From the NCBI GenBank assembly GCA_041287425.1, contig JBEULG010000033.1, positions 1 through 64,000 on the forward strand: a DNA stretch of 64,000 nt, in the 5' to 3' direction. The stretch is from JAFGSI01 sp041287425. Its GTDB lineage: Bacteria > Chloroflexota > Anaerolineae > Anaerolineales > Villigracilaceae. The notes below the pieces were generated by a model. It did no database searches and was not told the origin of the DNA. It saw nothing but the letters and a program-made list of their open reading frames with translations. Below are positions 37,924 to 46,149 of this stretch, piece by piece. The number at the start of each line of letters is the position of its first letter. Positions within the stretch are counted from its first letter, which is position 1. A program made the position numbers and the translations under genes.

Positions 37924-39360
37924 TCAACCTTCCGCAAGAACCGCTGGCAGCTGCTCGTCCGCCTCAACCGTTTCGCCTTCCATCGAAATTTGGGGAATGG
38001 TCAGGATGAGGAGCAAGCCCATCAACAAGGCCAACGCGCCCGCCAGGAAGACCAGTTTCAGACCACCCTCCAGCGTAGGCGCGCTGCGCTGGAGCAGGCC
38101 CAACAGCGAAGGCGCGACGGCAATCCCAACCATCTGGAAGAAAAAAACCGCGCCAACCGCTGAACCCAATAGCCGCTTTGGGACAGCAAACTGCGCTACC
38201 AGCGTGTTGAGCATTGGAACTGCGCCCAATCCCAGCCCGGCCAGCGAGGTTGCCAGTACGTAGAACCAGACCGGCGATTCGGCAGTCAATTGCCAGAGCA
38301 GGAAGAGCGAAAGCGTCCCCAGGGTATAGCCGATAACGTACATCCCCTTATATTTTTTGGTTTTCGAGAGCCAAAATCCGACCGGCAGGCCGATGAACGC
38401 CGCCAGCACCGTGTAGGGCGTGAGCATCGAACCGTTGACGGTGGGACTGACGCGCATCACCTCCTGAACGAAGATGGGCGAGTAGGCCAGAATGCTAACC
38501 GTGCCAAAGAAGGAGAGCAGCCCCGTCCCGGCGACGGTCAGGAAGGTGCGGCTGGCGAGGATTTGCGGGTCGAGGATGGGCGCTTCGGCCCGTTTTTCGA
38601 TGCGCAGAAACCCGCCCCAGGCCGCCAGCGAGAGAACGAGCAGGAGCGCGCCCATGCCAAACTTTCCCTCCTCGCCCAGCCAGGAAACCCCAAAAATCAG
38701 CGTGGAGGTGGCAAAAACCATCGCCGCCATGCCCCAGGTGTCCATTTTTGGCCGGACGGTTTGCGCGGGGTTGGGCAATGCGGCGGCCAGCAGACCGGCG
38801 GCAGTCAGCATGAGCGGAATCGTCCCCCAGTACAGCCCGCGCCAGCCGAAGGCGCTCTCGGCCACCACCCCGCCCAGCACCGGGCCAATCAGGGCGGCGA
38901 TTCCGCTCGGCAGGTTGAGCAGGCCGGTCCATTTGGCGCGCTCTGCCGGGGGGAACAGGTCGCCGATGGCCGAAAGGCAGAGTGGAATGATGGGCCAATG
39001 CCCAATGCTCATGAAGGTCGTGACCGTCACCAGCGCGGGCATAGACTTCACCGTCGCCGAAAGCCCCAAACCGAGCAGGAAAATCCCAATCGAGACCAAC
39101 AAGACCACCCGCCGCCCGTAAATATCCGAAAGTTTGCCAGAAAGCAGCGTGCCAGCCGCACCCGCCAGCGCCGGCAGGGCAATCAGCCACGAGAAGAGCG
39201 TCAGGCCGTCCAGTTCGGCAATCATGCCCGGCTGGGCGATGTTGCGGGCATTGATGAACAGGAAACTGACGAACTGCGTGAGGAACACCGCCCCCACGCC
39301 GAGAGCAGCCTTCCACTTGAATGATTTGTCTTGTGGTGCGAGGTTGAGTTGCGGTTGCAT
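37924..39360 (-). CDS. MFS transporter (DHA-type efflux)
   Basis: 478 aa with about 12-14 membrane helices. The MFS loop 2-3 signature is seen as GKLSDIYGRRVVLL, and the motif C-like segment of antiporters as LIGPVLGGVVAESAFGWRGLY (part: GPVLGGVV). Substrate unknown; in this operon, with two aldo/keto reductases, a zinc alcohol dehydrogenase and an esterase, it probably expels an organic compound or its product. It starts 32 nt after the esterase stop. Confidence 0.9.
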   Translation of the reverse strand: MQPQLNLAPQDKSFKWKAALGVGAVFLTQFVSFLFINARNIAQPGMIAELDGLTLFSWLIALPALAGAAGTLLSGKLSDIYGRRVVLLVSIGIFLLGLGLSATVKSMPALVTVTTFMSIGHWPIIPLCLSAIGDLFPPAERAKWTGLLNLPSGIAALIGPVLGGVVAESAFGWRGLYWGTIPLMLTAAGLLAAALPNPAQTVRPKMDTWGMAAMVFATSTLIFGVSWLGEEGKFGMGALLLVLSLAAWGGFLRIEKRAEAPILDPQILASRTFLTVAGTGLLSFFGTVSILAYSPIFVQEVMRVSPTVNGSMLTPYTVLAAFIGLPVGFWLSKTKKYKGMYVIGYTLGTLSLFLLWQLTAESPVWFYVLATSLAGLGLGAVPMLNTLVAQFAVPKRLLGSAVGAVFFFQMVGIAVAPSLLGLLQRSAPTLEGGLKLVFLAGALALLMGLLLILTIPQISMEGETVEADEQLPAVLAEG

Positions 39361-39392
39361 GAAAAACCTTTCATAAAAGATGGAGACTTACG

Positions 39393-40178
39393 TCAAGAGG
39401 GCGATAAAGGCAGCCAGTCCAGCACTCGCTGGATATAGGCATCCCAAAAATCCCAATCATGCCCACCCGGGCCTTCCTCGTACACAACATCGGCGCCACT
39501 CGACTTCAGAAAATCGGCAAAAACGCGGTTGGCGCGCAAAAGATAGTCTTCCGTACCGCAAGCGATGTAGATTTTCGGCAAAACAACGTCTTCCCCAGCC
39601 CTGATTTTCTGAAAAAGGCTCTCGGCGGCCACGCGCGGGTTGCGGTCGGTCAGGGCGGCGGCGTGGATGTCGCCAAAGCAGGCGTCCTCGCCGATGACAT
39701 TGCGCCCCGGCTCGTCGAAGGGATACTCGAAAATATGAATCGCGCCGGAGAGACAGGCGATATACCCAAACGTCTCGTGGTACTTCAGACCGTTCCTGAG
39801 CGCGCCAAAACCGCCCATCGAAAGCCCGGCGATGAACGTATCCTCGCGCCTGGGCGAAAGGCGGAACATTTTGCGGGTTACTTCCACCAGTTCCTGCCCC
39901 ACGTATGCGCCAAAATCGCCAAAGCAACTCGTTCCGTAAGGCATATCCACGTAGAATGAGTTTTCGGCGGAGGGCATCACCACCGCCAAGTTGCGCTCGG
40001 TAGCCCAGCGCTCAATGCGCGTGTGGGAAGTCCAGGCCGTGCAGTTATCTGTCAGCCCATGCAACAGGTACAGGGTTTTGAACGGCCCCGCCCCGCCCGT
40101 CTCGGCGGGGAGAATGACCTGCATGGGAACCTTGCGGCGCAGGGCAGATGAAAAAAAATTGACTTGCAGCAATGCCAT
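39393..40178 (-). CDS. Esterase D/EstA-family serine esterase
   Basis: 261 aa, alpha/beta hydrolase fold. The catalytic triad can be read: nucleophile Ser in AGLSMGGFGA (about 118), Asp in CGTEDYLL, His in GGHDWDFWD. The N terminus LYLLHGLTDN holds the oxyanion loop, and RNLAVVMPSAENSFY is typical of the EstA / S-formylglutathione hydrolase group. It could cleave small acyl esters, perhaps after aldehyde conversion by its operon partners. No signal peptide; cytoplasmic. 27 nt after the DUF2255 gene. Confidence 0.9.
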   Translation of the reverse strand: MALLQVNFFSSALRRKVPMQVILPAETGGAGPFKTLYLLHGLTDNCTAWTSHTRIERWATERNLAVVMPSAENSFYVDMPYGTSCFGDFGAYVGQELVEVTRKMFRLSPRREDTFIAGLSMGGFGALRNGLKYHETFGYIACLSGAIHIFEYPFDEPGRNVIGEDACFGDIHAAALTDRNPRVAAESLFQKIRAGEDVVLPKIYIACGTEDYLLRANRVFADFLKSSGADVVYEEGPGGHDWDFWDAYIQRVLDWLPLSPS

Positions 40179-40205
40179 ACTGTTTTCCTTTCGTCTCCGC
40201 TGAAA

Positions 40206-40598
40206 TCACGACAATGTATGCAAGCGCGGCGTCAGTTTGAGCGTGGCCGCCCGCGCTTCGGGGGTCACGCAGGCATCCACGTATTGCTTGGGATAGCGGC
40301 GGTATTTTTCGCGGTAGGCGGCATCAATACGGTCATTCAGACCGGCATCGGTTTCATCAACGAAAGCGACATCCTTCTCCACGCCGCCCGACTGAATATG
40401 CCCCTCGTGCCGCGTTAGAACGCCGCGAAACCAGGGGCCGGCGCGCCCTTTGACGGCGCGGACGTAAAGATTATCGTCCACGCGCACCACCCATATCGTC
40501 ACCGCGGCGCGCAGCGTGCCATCACGCCGCATGGAGGAGAGATTCAGTTCATCGGCTGCGCCGATTCGTTTGAGTTCATCGCTCGTCCAGGTGGTCAT
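40206..40598 (-). CDS. DUF2255-family protein
   Basis: 130 aa. It shows the DUF2255 pattern: WTSDELKRIGAADELNLSS, DGTLRAAVTIWVVRVDD with NLYVRAVKG, and ending near YRRYPKQYVDACVTPEARAA. This is a split-barrel flavin-binding-like fold in the nitroreductase (DDN) neighbourhood, so F420 or FMN contact is possible, but that is inference. Two starts are possible: 40598 (AGAGAG upstream) or 40610, which overlaps the upstream stop by ATGA. Part of the MerR operon. Confidence 0.85.
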   Translation of the reverse strand: MTTWTSDELKRIGAADELNLSSMRRDGTLRAAVTIWVVRVDDNLYVRAVKGRAGPWFRGVLTRHEGHIQSGGVEKDVAFVDETDAGLNDRIDAAYREKYRRYPKQYVDACVTPEARAATLKLTPRLHTLS

Positions 40599-40606
40599 AG
40601 GCTCTC

Positions 40607-41635
40607 TCATGATGGAATCAGCAAGGCTTTGATGGCGCGGCGCTCGTCCATGGCGCGGTAGCCTTCGGCCACCTGCTCCAGCGGCAGGGTCAGGTCGAAG
40701 ACTTTGCCGGGGTTGATTTTGCGGTTCCAAATCAGGTCAATCAGGTGAGGCAGGTAACGGCGCACGGGAGCCGGGCCGCCGTGCAGGTGAACGTGCGAGA
40801 AGAAAAACTCCCAGCCGGGAATTTCCACGCCATGCAGCACGCCCACGAAGCCCACAAAACCGCCGGGCCGCGCAGCGCGGATGGACTGCATCATCGCCTC
40901 CTGTGTGCCAACCGCTTCGATGACGGAGTGCGCGCCCAAGCCGCCGGTGAGTTCCTTGACATGCGCCACGCCCTCCTCGCCGCGCTCGGTCACGATGTCG
41001 GTCGCGCCGAACTCCAGCGCCAGTTTTTGCCGGTCGGGGTGACGGCTCATGATGATAATGCGTTCCGCGCCCATCTGCCTGGCAGAAAGCACACCCAGCA
41101 GCCCCACCGCGCCATCGCCAACCACCGCAACGGTCGCGCCCGGCTTTACGTTGGCCGCATCGGCGGCAAACCAGCCGGTGCCCAGCACATCGGAGGCGGT
41201 AAGCAGGCTTGGAATCAGGTCATCGGGCGGCAGGTCGGGCGTGGGAACTAGCGTGCCATCGGCCAGCGGAATGCGGGCATATTCTGCCTGCGCCCCGGTC
41301 GGCGCGCCAGGCTGCCGGTTGACGCATGATGAGTGATATCCGGACTGGCAGATTTCGCAGGTATTATCCGAAGCAAAGAACGAACCGACCACGAATTGAC
41401 CGGGCCGAACGTGTTTGACCTCGCTGCCGACCTCCTGCACAATGCCAACGTATTCGTGCCCCATCGGCATCGGCTGCTTCAGTTCATCAATGCCGCGATA
41501 GGGCCACAGGTCTGAGCCGCAGACGCAGGCCGCGGAGAGTTTGATAATCGCATCGGTTGGCTCGATGATTTTTGGGTCGGGCCGTTCCTCGAAGCGCACA
41601 TCCCGGGGGCCATACATGACTGTTCCTTTCACCAT
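40607..41635 (-). CDS. Zinc-dependent alcohol dehydrogenase
   Basis: 342 aa, MDR family. The catalytic zinc ligands are seen as CVCGSDLWPYRG (Cys38) and GHEYVGIVQEVG (His60, Glu61); the structural zinc lobe is reduced to CEICQSGYHSSC. NAD(P) binding is at VAVVGDGAVGLLGVLSA. It oxidises alcohols or reduces aldehydes. Twelve bases lie between it and the aldo/keto reductase stop, and its own stop overlaps the DUF2255 start region, so it is inside the operon. Confidence 0.94.
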   Translation of the reverse strand: MVKGTVMYGPRDVRFEERPDPKIIEPTDAIIKLSAACVCGSDLWPYRGIDELKQPMPMGHEYVGIVQEVGSEVKHVRPGQFVVGSFFASDNTCEICQSGYHSSCVNRQPGAPTGAQAEYARIPLADGTLVPTPDLPPDDLIPSLLTASDVLGTGWFAADAANVKPGATVAVVGDGAVGLLGVLSARQMGAERIIIMSRHPDRQKLALEFGATDIVTERGEEGVAHVKELTGGLGAHSVIEAVGTQEAMMQSIRAARPGGFVGFVGVLHGVEIPGWEFFFSHVHLHGGPAPVRRYLPHLIDLIWNRKINPGKVFDLTLPLEQVAEGYRAMDERRAIKALLIPS

Positions 41636-41647
41636 TTATCTCCTTGA

Positions 41648-42499
41648 TTACACATCCAGTTTTCTTTCTCCCAGCCACTTGACCATTTCGGGATTGCGAT
41701 GGTCAAAGAAGGCGCTGGTTTTGGTATCTAAGGCAGCAATCGCCGCCATGTCCTCGGCGCTCAATTCAAAATCGAAGATGTTGATATTTTCCAGCATCCG
41801 TTCCCTGCGGGTCGTTTTGGCAAGGGCGATGATGCCGCGCTGAATCACCCAGCGCAAAATGACCTGCGCCACGCTTTTCTTGTGTTTTGCGGCGATGGAG
41901 AGCAAGGTTTCGTTCTGGAAAATGTTGTTGCGCCCCTCGGCAAACGGCGCCCAGGCCTCTACTACTACGCCGTTCTCCTGGAAAAATTTTTGCGCTTCGA
42001 TTTGCTGATGGAACGGGTTGACTTCAATTTGATTGACCGCCGGAGCGATTTCATTGTGAATTATCAAATCCATGATGCGGTCGGGGTGAAAGTTGGACAC
42101 CCCAATTGCCCGCACTTTGCCCTGCCGGTAGAGTTCTTGCATGGCGCGCCATTCGCCGTACACATCGCCGTAGGGCTGATGGATGAGATACAGGTCAATA
42201 TAGTCCACTTGCAGGCGGTTGAGCGAGCGCTCGAAGGCTTTGAGCGTTCCCTCGTAGCCGTCCCGCTGAATCCAGAGTTTGGTGGTGATGAACAACTCCC
42301 CGCGCGGCAGGCTGCTTTGACGGATTCCCCTGCCCACCGCTTCCTCGTTCTGGTATGAAGCCGCCGTGTCAATGTGGCGATAGCCGCTTTCGATGGCCTC
42401 GATAACGCTCCGTTCACATTCAGCCGGGTCGGTGATTTGAAACACGCCAAAACCCAGGATGGGGAGTTGGACGCCGTTGTTCAAGGTTACGGTATGCAT
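41648..42499 (-). CDS. Aldo/keto reductase (AKR5/2,5-diketogluconate reductase type)
   Basis: 283 aa. The AKR signature is seen: GYRHIDTAASYQNEEAVGRG (catalytic Asp and Tyr), FITTKLWI (Lys), LYLIHQPYGD (His) and at the end ALAKTTRRERMLENINIFDF (NADPH loop). It is shorter than the other AKR of the operon and belongs to a different AKR group. Members reduce keto-sugars, methylglyoxal and other aldehydes. It is the first structural gene after merR, 12 nt away. Confidence 0.94.
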   Translation of the reverse strand: MHTVTLNNGVQLPILGFGVFQITDPAECERSVIEAIESGYRHIDTAASYQNEEAVGRGIRQSSLPRGELFITTKLWIQRDGYEGTLKAFERSLNRLQVDYIDLYLIHQPYGDVYGEWRAMQELYRQGKVRAIGVSNFHPDRIMDLIIHNEIAPAVNQIEVNPFHQQIEAQKFFQENGVVVEAWAPFAEGRNNIFQNETLLSIAAKHKKSVAQVILRWVIQRGIIALAKTTRRERMLENINIFDFELSAEDMAAIAALDTKTSAFFDHRNPEMVKWLGERKLDV

Positions 42500-42511
42500 G
42501 GTTTTCTCCTT

Positions 42512-42898
42512 TCACTCTACTCCCTGAATCATTTCTTTTTCCTTGATCAAGATTGCCTTTTCGTAGGCTTCAATCTTGTGGTTCAACAAGTCCAACGTTT
42601 TTTGCATTTCCTGGATTCTTGCTGCCAGCAGGTCACGCTGCTCGGTCAGGATGTCCTTGCGCGCTTCGATGGTGCTATCGCCCTGTTCGATGAGTTGCAT
42701 ATAATCAATCAGCACCTCAATCGGCAAGCCGGCACTTCGCATACATCGAATGAATTCAATCCGACGCAAATCTGCTTCTCCGTATTCCCGAATGCCGCTC
42801 CCGTTGCGATGGACGTGCGGAAGCAGGCCAATCCGTTCGTAGTAGCGCAACGTATCAGGAGACATGTCGTACTTTTCGCTGACTTCTGCAATTTTCAT
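42512..42898 (-). CDS. MerR-family transcriptional regulator
   Basis: 128 aa. The N terminus holds the winged helix (KIAEVSEKYDMSPDTLRYYE, then RIGLLPHVHRNGSGIREYGE), followed by a long dimer helix (about 75-120). There are no C-terminal cysteines, so it is not a metal-type MerR but belongs to the organic-signal group that often regulates aldo/keto reductases. Its promoter has the 19-bp spacer expected for MerR activation, so it controls itself and the six genes behind it. GAGGTG precedes the ATG. Confidence 0.95.
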   Translation of the reverse strand: MKIAEVSEKYDMSPDTLRYYERIGLLPHVHRNGSGIREYGEADLRRIEFIRCMRSAGLPIEVLIDYMQLIEQGDSTIEARKDILTEQRDLLAARIQEMQKTLDLLNHKIEAYEKAILIKEKEMIQGVE

Positions 42899-42917
42899 AG
42901 TGCACCTCGTTGGAAAT

Positions 42918-42948
42918 AGTGTATCACCTGGAGTCGACTCTAAGTCAA
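42918..42948 (-). promoter_or_regulatory. MerR-type promoter, 19-bp spacer with palindromic operator
   Basis: Read on the minus strand: -35 TTGACT (42943-42948), spacer of exactly 19 nt, -10 TACACT (42918-42923). The spacer contains the perfect palindrome GAGTCGACTC (42931-42940). The extra-long spacer and central dyad are the classical architecture that MerR proteins activate by twisting the DNA. The merR ATG is 20 nt downstream of the -10. Confidence 0.9.
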
Positions 42949-43001
42949 GAGTAGTCTAAGGAGGAATGTGCACTCCCATCTTGTTACACGAGGCTGTAGG
43001 G

Positions 43002-43033
43002 TTGTAGGACAACTTTTAGAAGTTGTCCTACAA
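43002..43033. repeat. Intergenic hairpin TTGTAGGACAACTT
   Basis: 14-bp perfect arms (43002-43015 and 43020-43033) with a TTAG loop lie between the divergent-side merR promoter and the TetR gene end. No T tract follows directly. It may be a terminator for the tetR gene on the minus strand or a mobile palindromic repeat. Confidence 0.75.
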
Positions 43034-43142
43034 ATAAACAACTTTTGCGTGGACACGATGGCGGAATCTTCCCTTGTGGGGTCAAGCAGCCTTGGGCGCG
43101 GAACGCGATGACATGTCTCTCCCGCTTTTGAATTATCCACGA

Positions 43143-43769
43143 CTATCCGTCCTGATGTTCGTGGTCTTTCTCTTCGCCTCTGAGCAACCGCGCGAACTGC
43201 TCGAAGATGCGGGCCATGTCAATGTTCTCCGGCTCCAGCAGCCATTGGATTTGCAGACCGTCCATCATGGCGTATAGCATGACCGTCAGGTCTTCGGCGG
43301 AAAGATCGGAGCGGATTTCACCCCGCGCCTGCGCCTGCCTCACATCCTCCGCATCGCGCTCGCGTCCGCTGTGATAACGCTGCACAAAGAAATCATGCGC
43401 CGGGTGCTCTTCCTGGATGCTCTCGGCAACCAGAATGGTAAACAACTGCACCAGACCAGGCACGGTTTCGTTGTACTCGACCAATTTGTGAAAGGCGGAG
43501 AGCGGGTCCTCCTTCAGCAGGGCTGGGTCGAAGCGCTGCCGGTCCAGCCGGTCGCGTTCTGCCAGCACAGCCATCAGTAGATGGGTCTTGCTGGGAAAGT
43601 GGTGCAGCAGGCCGGGCTCGGTCAGACCGGCGGCCTGGGCAATGTCGGCCATCTTGGCGCCGCGAAAGCCTTGTTCGGCAAAAAGGTGAATGGCCGCTCG
43701 GATAATCTTCTCCCGGCTGATGCGGCTCCGCTCCGCTTGTGTGCGACGGCTGGTTGGATTTGTGGACAT
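43143..43769 (-). CDS. TetR-family transcriptional regulator
   Basis: 208 aa. The helix-turn-helix lies at the N terminus (REKIIRAAIHLFAEQGFRGA, then ADIAQAAGLTEPGLLHHFPS), with a variable ligand domain behind. The start is set at 43769 (MSTNPTSRR) rather than 43787, because TATAAT (minus, 43776-43781) ends 6 nt before it. No Shine-Dalgarno is present, so the message is probably leaderless. A perfect 10-bp inverted repeat between it and the GH3 gene is its obvious operator, so it should repress both genes. Confidence 0.93.
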   Translation of the reverse strand: MSTNPTSRRTQAERSRISREKIIRAAIHLFAEQGFRGAKMADIAQAAGLTEPGLLHHFPSKTHLLMAVLAERDRLDRQRFDPALLKEDPLSAFHKLVEYNETVPGLVQLFTILVAESIQEEHPAHDFFVQRYHSGRERDAEDVRQAQARGEIRSDLSAEDLTVMLYAMMDGLQIQWLLEPENIDMARIFEQFARLLRGEEKDHEHQDG

Positions 43770-43785
43770 GTCTCTATTATACACC

Positions 43786-43813
43786 AACTTACCTACCTTG
43801 CACTAGGTAAGTT
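43786..43813. promoter_or_regulatory. TetR operator between tetR and GH3 gene
   Basis: Perfect inverted repeat AACTTACCTA (43786-43795) and TAGGTAAGTT (43804-43813) around an 8-bp centre. It covers the spacer and the start of the GH3 promoter and lies in the -35 region of the tetR promoter. Confidence 0.9.
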
Positions 43814-43826
43814 TTTGGAGTACAAT
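43798..43826 (+). promoter_or_regulatory. Sigma-70-type promoter of the GH3 gene
   Basis: -35 TTGCAC (43798-43803), 17-nt spacer, -10 TACAAT (43821-43826). The right arm of the TetR operator fills the first 10 nt of the spacer, so bound TetR would block the polymerase. Confidence 0.85.
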
Positions 43827-43865
43827 ATCCTCCACAAAAACCCCACATCCGAACAAGGAGTTCAA

Positions 43866-46091
43866 ATGCGCAACAAGAAAGGTACGGCCTCCCCTTCAAC
43901 CCAAACCGAAGTCGCGGCGCGGGTCGAAGCGCTGCTGGCAAAAATGAGCCTCGCCGAAAAAATTGGCCAATTGGTGCAGATCAGCGGGGCCGATTTCATG
44001 CCCGGCGTCCGCGCTGAGGAGATCATCCGCAAAGGTGGCGCGGGGTCGGTGCTGTGGCTCAATGACACCAAACGCTTCAATGAACTACAACGAATTGCCG
44101 TGGAGGAAAGCCCCTCGGGCATCCCGCTGCTCTTCGCCCTGGACGTGATTCACGGCTACCGCACCATCTTCCCCGTGCCGCTAGGGATGGCCGCCTCGTG
44201 GGAGCCGGCGGTGGCAGAAGAGGCACAGAGCGTGGCCGCCAGGGAAGCGCGGGCTGCCGGCCTGCACTGGACCTTCGGCCCGATGCTGGACATCGCCCGC
44301 GACGCCCGCTGGGGGCGCATCGTGGAGGGAGCGGGCGAGGATCCCTACCTCGGCGCGGCCATGGCCGCCGCACAGGTGCGCGGCTTCCAGGGCAATGACA
44401 TTGCGGACCCCGAACGCCTGCTGGCCTGCGCCAAGCATTTCGCCGGCTACGGCTTCGCCGACGGCGGACGCGATTACGACCCGGTTTACCTGCCGGAGGC
44501 CCAGTTGCGCAACGTCGTCTTCCCGCCCTTCCAGGCGGCGGTGAAGGCGGGCGTGGCCACCTTCATGAGCGCCTACATGGATTTGAATAACGTCCCGGCC
44601 AGCGGCAATCGCTGGCTGCTGCGGGATGTGTTGCGCCGGGAATGGGGCTTTGAGGGGTTTGTCATCAGCGATGCGTTCGCAGTGGGAAGTCTGGTCACCC
44701 AGGGATTCGCCCGCGACAGGCGCCAGGCGGCTTTGCGGGCCTTGAAAGCCGGCGTAAACATGGATATGGCCTCCGGTTGCTATGCAGAAAACCTGGAAGC
44801 CCTGGTGCAGGATGGTCTGCTCTCCATCGAGGAGATTGAAGAAATGGTGCGGCCCATCCTGGCGCTCAAGGTGCGCATGGGATTGTTCGAGCATCCCTAC
44901 GCCGACGAAACCCTGCTGGAAAAAGTGGTCTCCCGTCCCGAACACCGGCAGGCGGCACGCCGGGCGGCGCAGCGCTCGATGGTGTTGTTGCGCAACGAGG
45001 GCGGGCTGCTGCCGCTCTCGAAGGATTTGAAGCAGATTGCCGTCATCGGCCCGCTGGCCGATTCGATGGAGGCCACCGAAGGGTCTTGGATGGTCTTCGG
45101 CCACCAACCGGCAGCGGTGACCGTCCTCGAAGGCATTCGCCGCAAACTGCCGAAGGCAAAGATCGAATATGCCCCCGGCCCGGCGATTCGGCGCGATATC
45201 CCCTCCTCTTTCGAGGAGATGATGGGCGAAACGAAGCCCGTCCAGACGCCCGAACAGGCCGAGGCCGCCTTCCGACAGGCGGTGGAAGCGGCTCGCCGCG
45301 CCGATGTGGTCATCGCCGTGATGGGCGAGGAAGCCAACATGTCTGGAGAATTCGCCTCACGCGCCTCGCTTGATTTGCCTGGGAGGCAGGAGGAACTGCT
45401 CCGGGCAGTCAGCACCCTGGGCAAGCCGGTGGTGCTGGTTCTGCTCAATGGCCGTCCGCTCAGCATCCAGTGGGCGGCAGAGCACGTGCCTGCCATCCTC
45501 GAGGCGTGGCAGCCGGGCAGCGAGGGCGGCAACGCCGTCGCCGACATCCTCTTTGGCGATGTCAACCCGGGCGGGAAACTGCCGGTCGGCTTCCCGCGCA
45601 GCGGCGGCCATGCGCCGCTCTATTACGCCCGCACGCTCACCCACCAGCCCGAAGACCATCCCATGTACCGCTCCCGGTATTGGGATAGCCCGGCCGCGCC
45701 GCTCTTCCCCTTCGGCTATGGCTTGAGTTACACCACCTTCTCAATCGCCAACCTCAGGGTTTCAGAATCGCGCATCCAAATCGGCGAGTCCCTGACGGTG
45801 ACCGCCGAAGTGACCAACACCGGCAAGATGGCCGGGGATGAGGTGGTGCAACTGTATCTCCATCAACGCTGGGGCAGCGACTCGCGCCCCATGCGCGAAT
45901 TGAAGGGCTTCCAGCGCGTCACGCTCCAGCCCGGCGAGACGAAGACCGTCACCTTCCGCATCGGCCCGGACGAACTGGGCTACTGGAGCACGAGCGCCGG
46001 CAAGTGGATTCAGGAGGCGGCCGCCTTCGACGTCTGGGTGGGCGCCGATTCGCAGGCGACGCTACACGCGGAATTCGAAGTGGCTCGTTGA
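43866..46091 (+). CDS. bglX: Glycoside hydrolase family 3 beta-glucosidase
   Basis: 741 aa. The (beta/alpha)8 domain begins with LLAKMSLAEKIGQLVQI and ends with the nucleophile Asp in GFEGFVISDAF (about 269). The second domain (RRAAQRSMVLLRNEGGLLPL) and a C-terminal fibronectin III-like domain (NTGKMAGDEVVQLYL) complete the BglX layout. It hydrolyses beta-linked glucose or xylose oligomers from the nonreducing end. No signal peptide is seen, so it is cytoplasmic and works on imported oligosaccharides. AAGGAG lies 5 nt before the ATG. It is controlled by the TetR protein, which probably senses a glycoside. Confidence 0.95.
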   Translation: MRNKKGTASPSTQTEVAARVEALLAKMSLAEKIGQLVQISGADFMPGVRAEEIIRKGGAGSVLWLNDTKRFNELQRIAVEESPSGIPLLFALDVIHGYRTIFPVPLGMAASWEPAVAEEAQSVAAREARAAGLHWTFGPMLDIARDARWGRIVEGAGEDPYLGAAMAAAQVRGFQGNDIADPERLLACAKHFAGYGFADGGRDYDPVYLPEAQLRNVVFPPFQAAVKAGVATFMSAYMDLNNVPASGNRWLLRDVLRREWGFEGFVISDAFAVGSLVTQGFARDRRQAALRALKAGVNMDMASGCYAENLEALVQDGLLSIEEIEEMVRPILALKVRMGLFEHPYADETLLEKVVSRPEHRQAARRAAQRSMVLLRNEGGLLPLSKDLKQIAVIGPLADSMEATEGSWMVFGHQPAAVTVLEGIRRKLPKAKIEYAPGPAIRRDIPSSFEEMMGETKPVQTPEQAEAAFRQAVEAARRADVVIAVMGEEANMSGEFASRASLDLPGRQEELLRAVSTLGKPVVLVLLNGRPLSIQWAAEHVPAILEAWQPGSEGGNAVADILFGDVNPGGKLPVGFPRSGGHAPLYYARTLTHQPEDHPMYRSRYWDSPAAPLFPFGYGLSYTTFSIANLRVSESRIQIGESLTVTAEVTNTGKMAGDEVVQLYLHQRWGSDSRPMRELKGFQRVTLQPGETKTVTFRIGPDELGYWSTSAGKWIQEAAAFDVWVGADSQATLHAEFEVAR

Positions 46092-46098
46092 TTCACTG

Positions 46099-46133
46099 CA
46101 AGGACCCGTTCCCTGGGAGAGAACGGGTCCTTG
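46099..46133. repeat. Repeated long hairpin, copy 2
   Basis: Arms CAAGGACCCGTTCCCT and AGAGAACGGGTCCTTG with one mismatch and a GGG loop. It separates the convergent GH3 and beta-helix genes and probably acts as a bidirectional terminator, though there is no U tract. Confidence 0.85.
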
Positions 46134-46149
46134 ATTGAATTGATTGCCT

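Noticed and set aside
43131..43140. Single DnaA-box-like word ATTATCCACG
   Set aside because: One isolated imperfect match is expected by chance.
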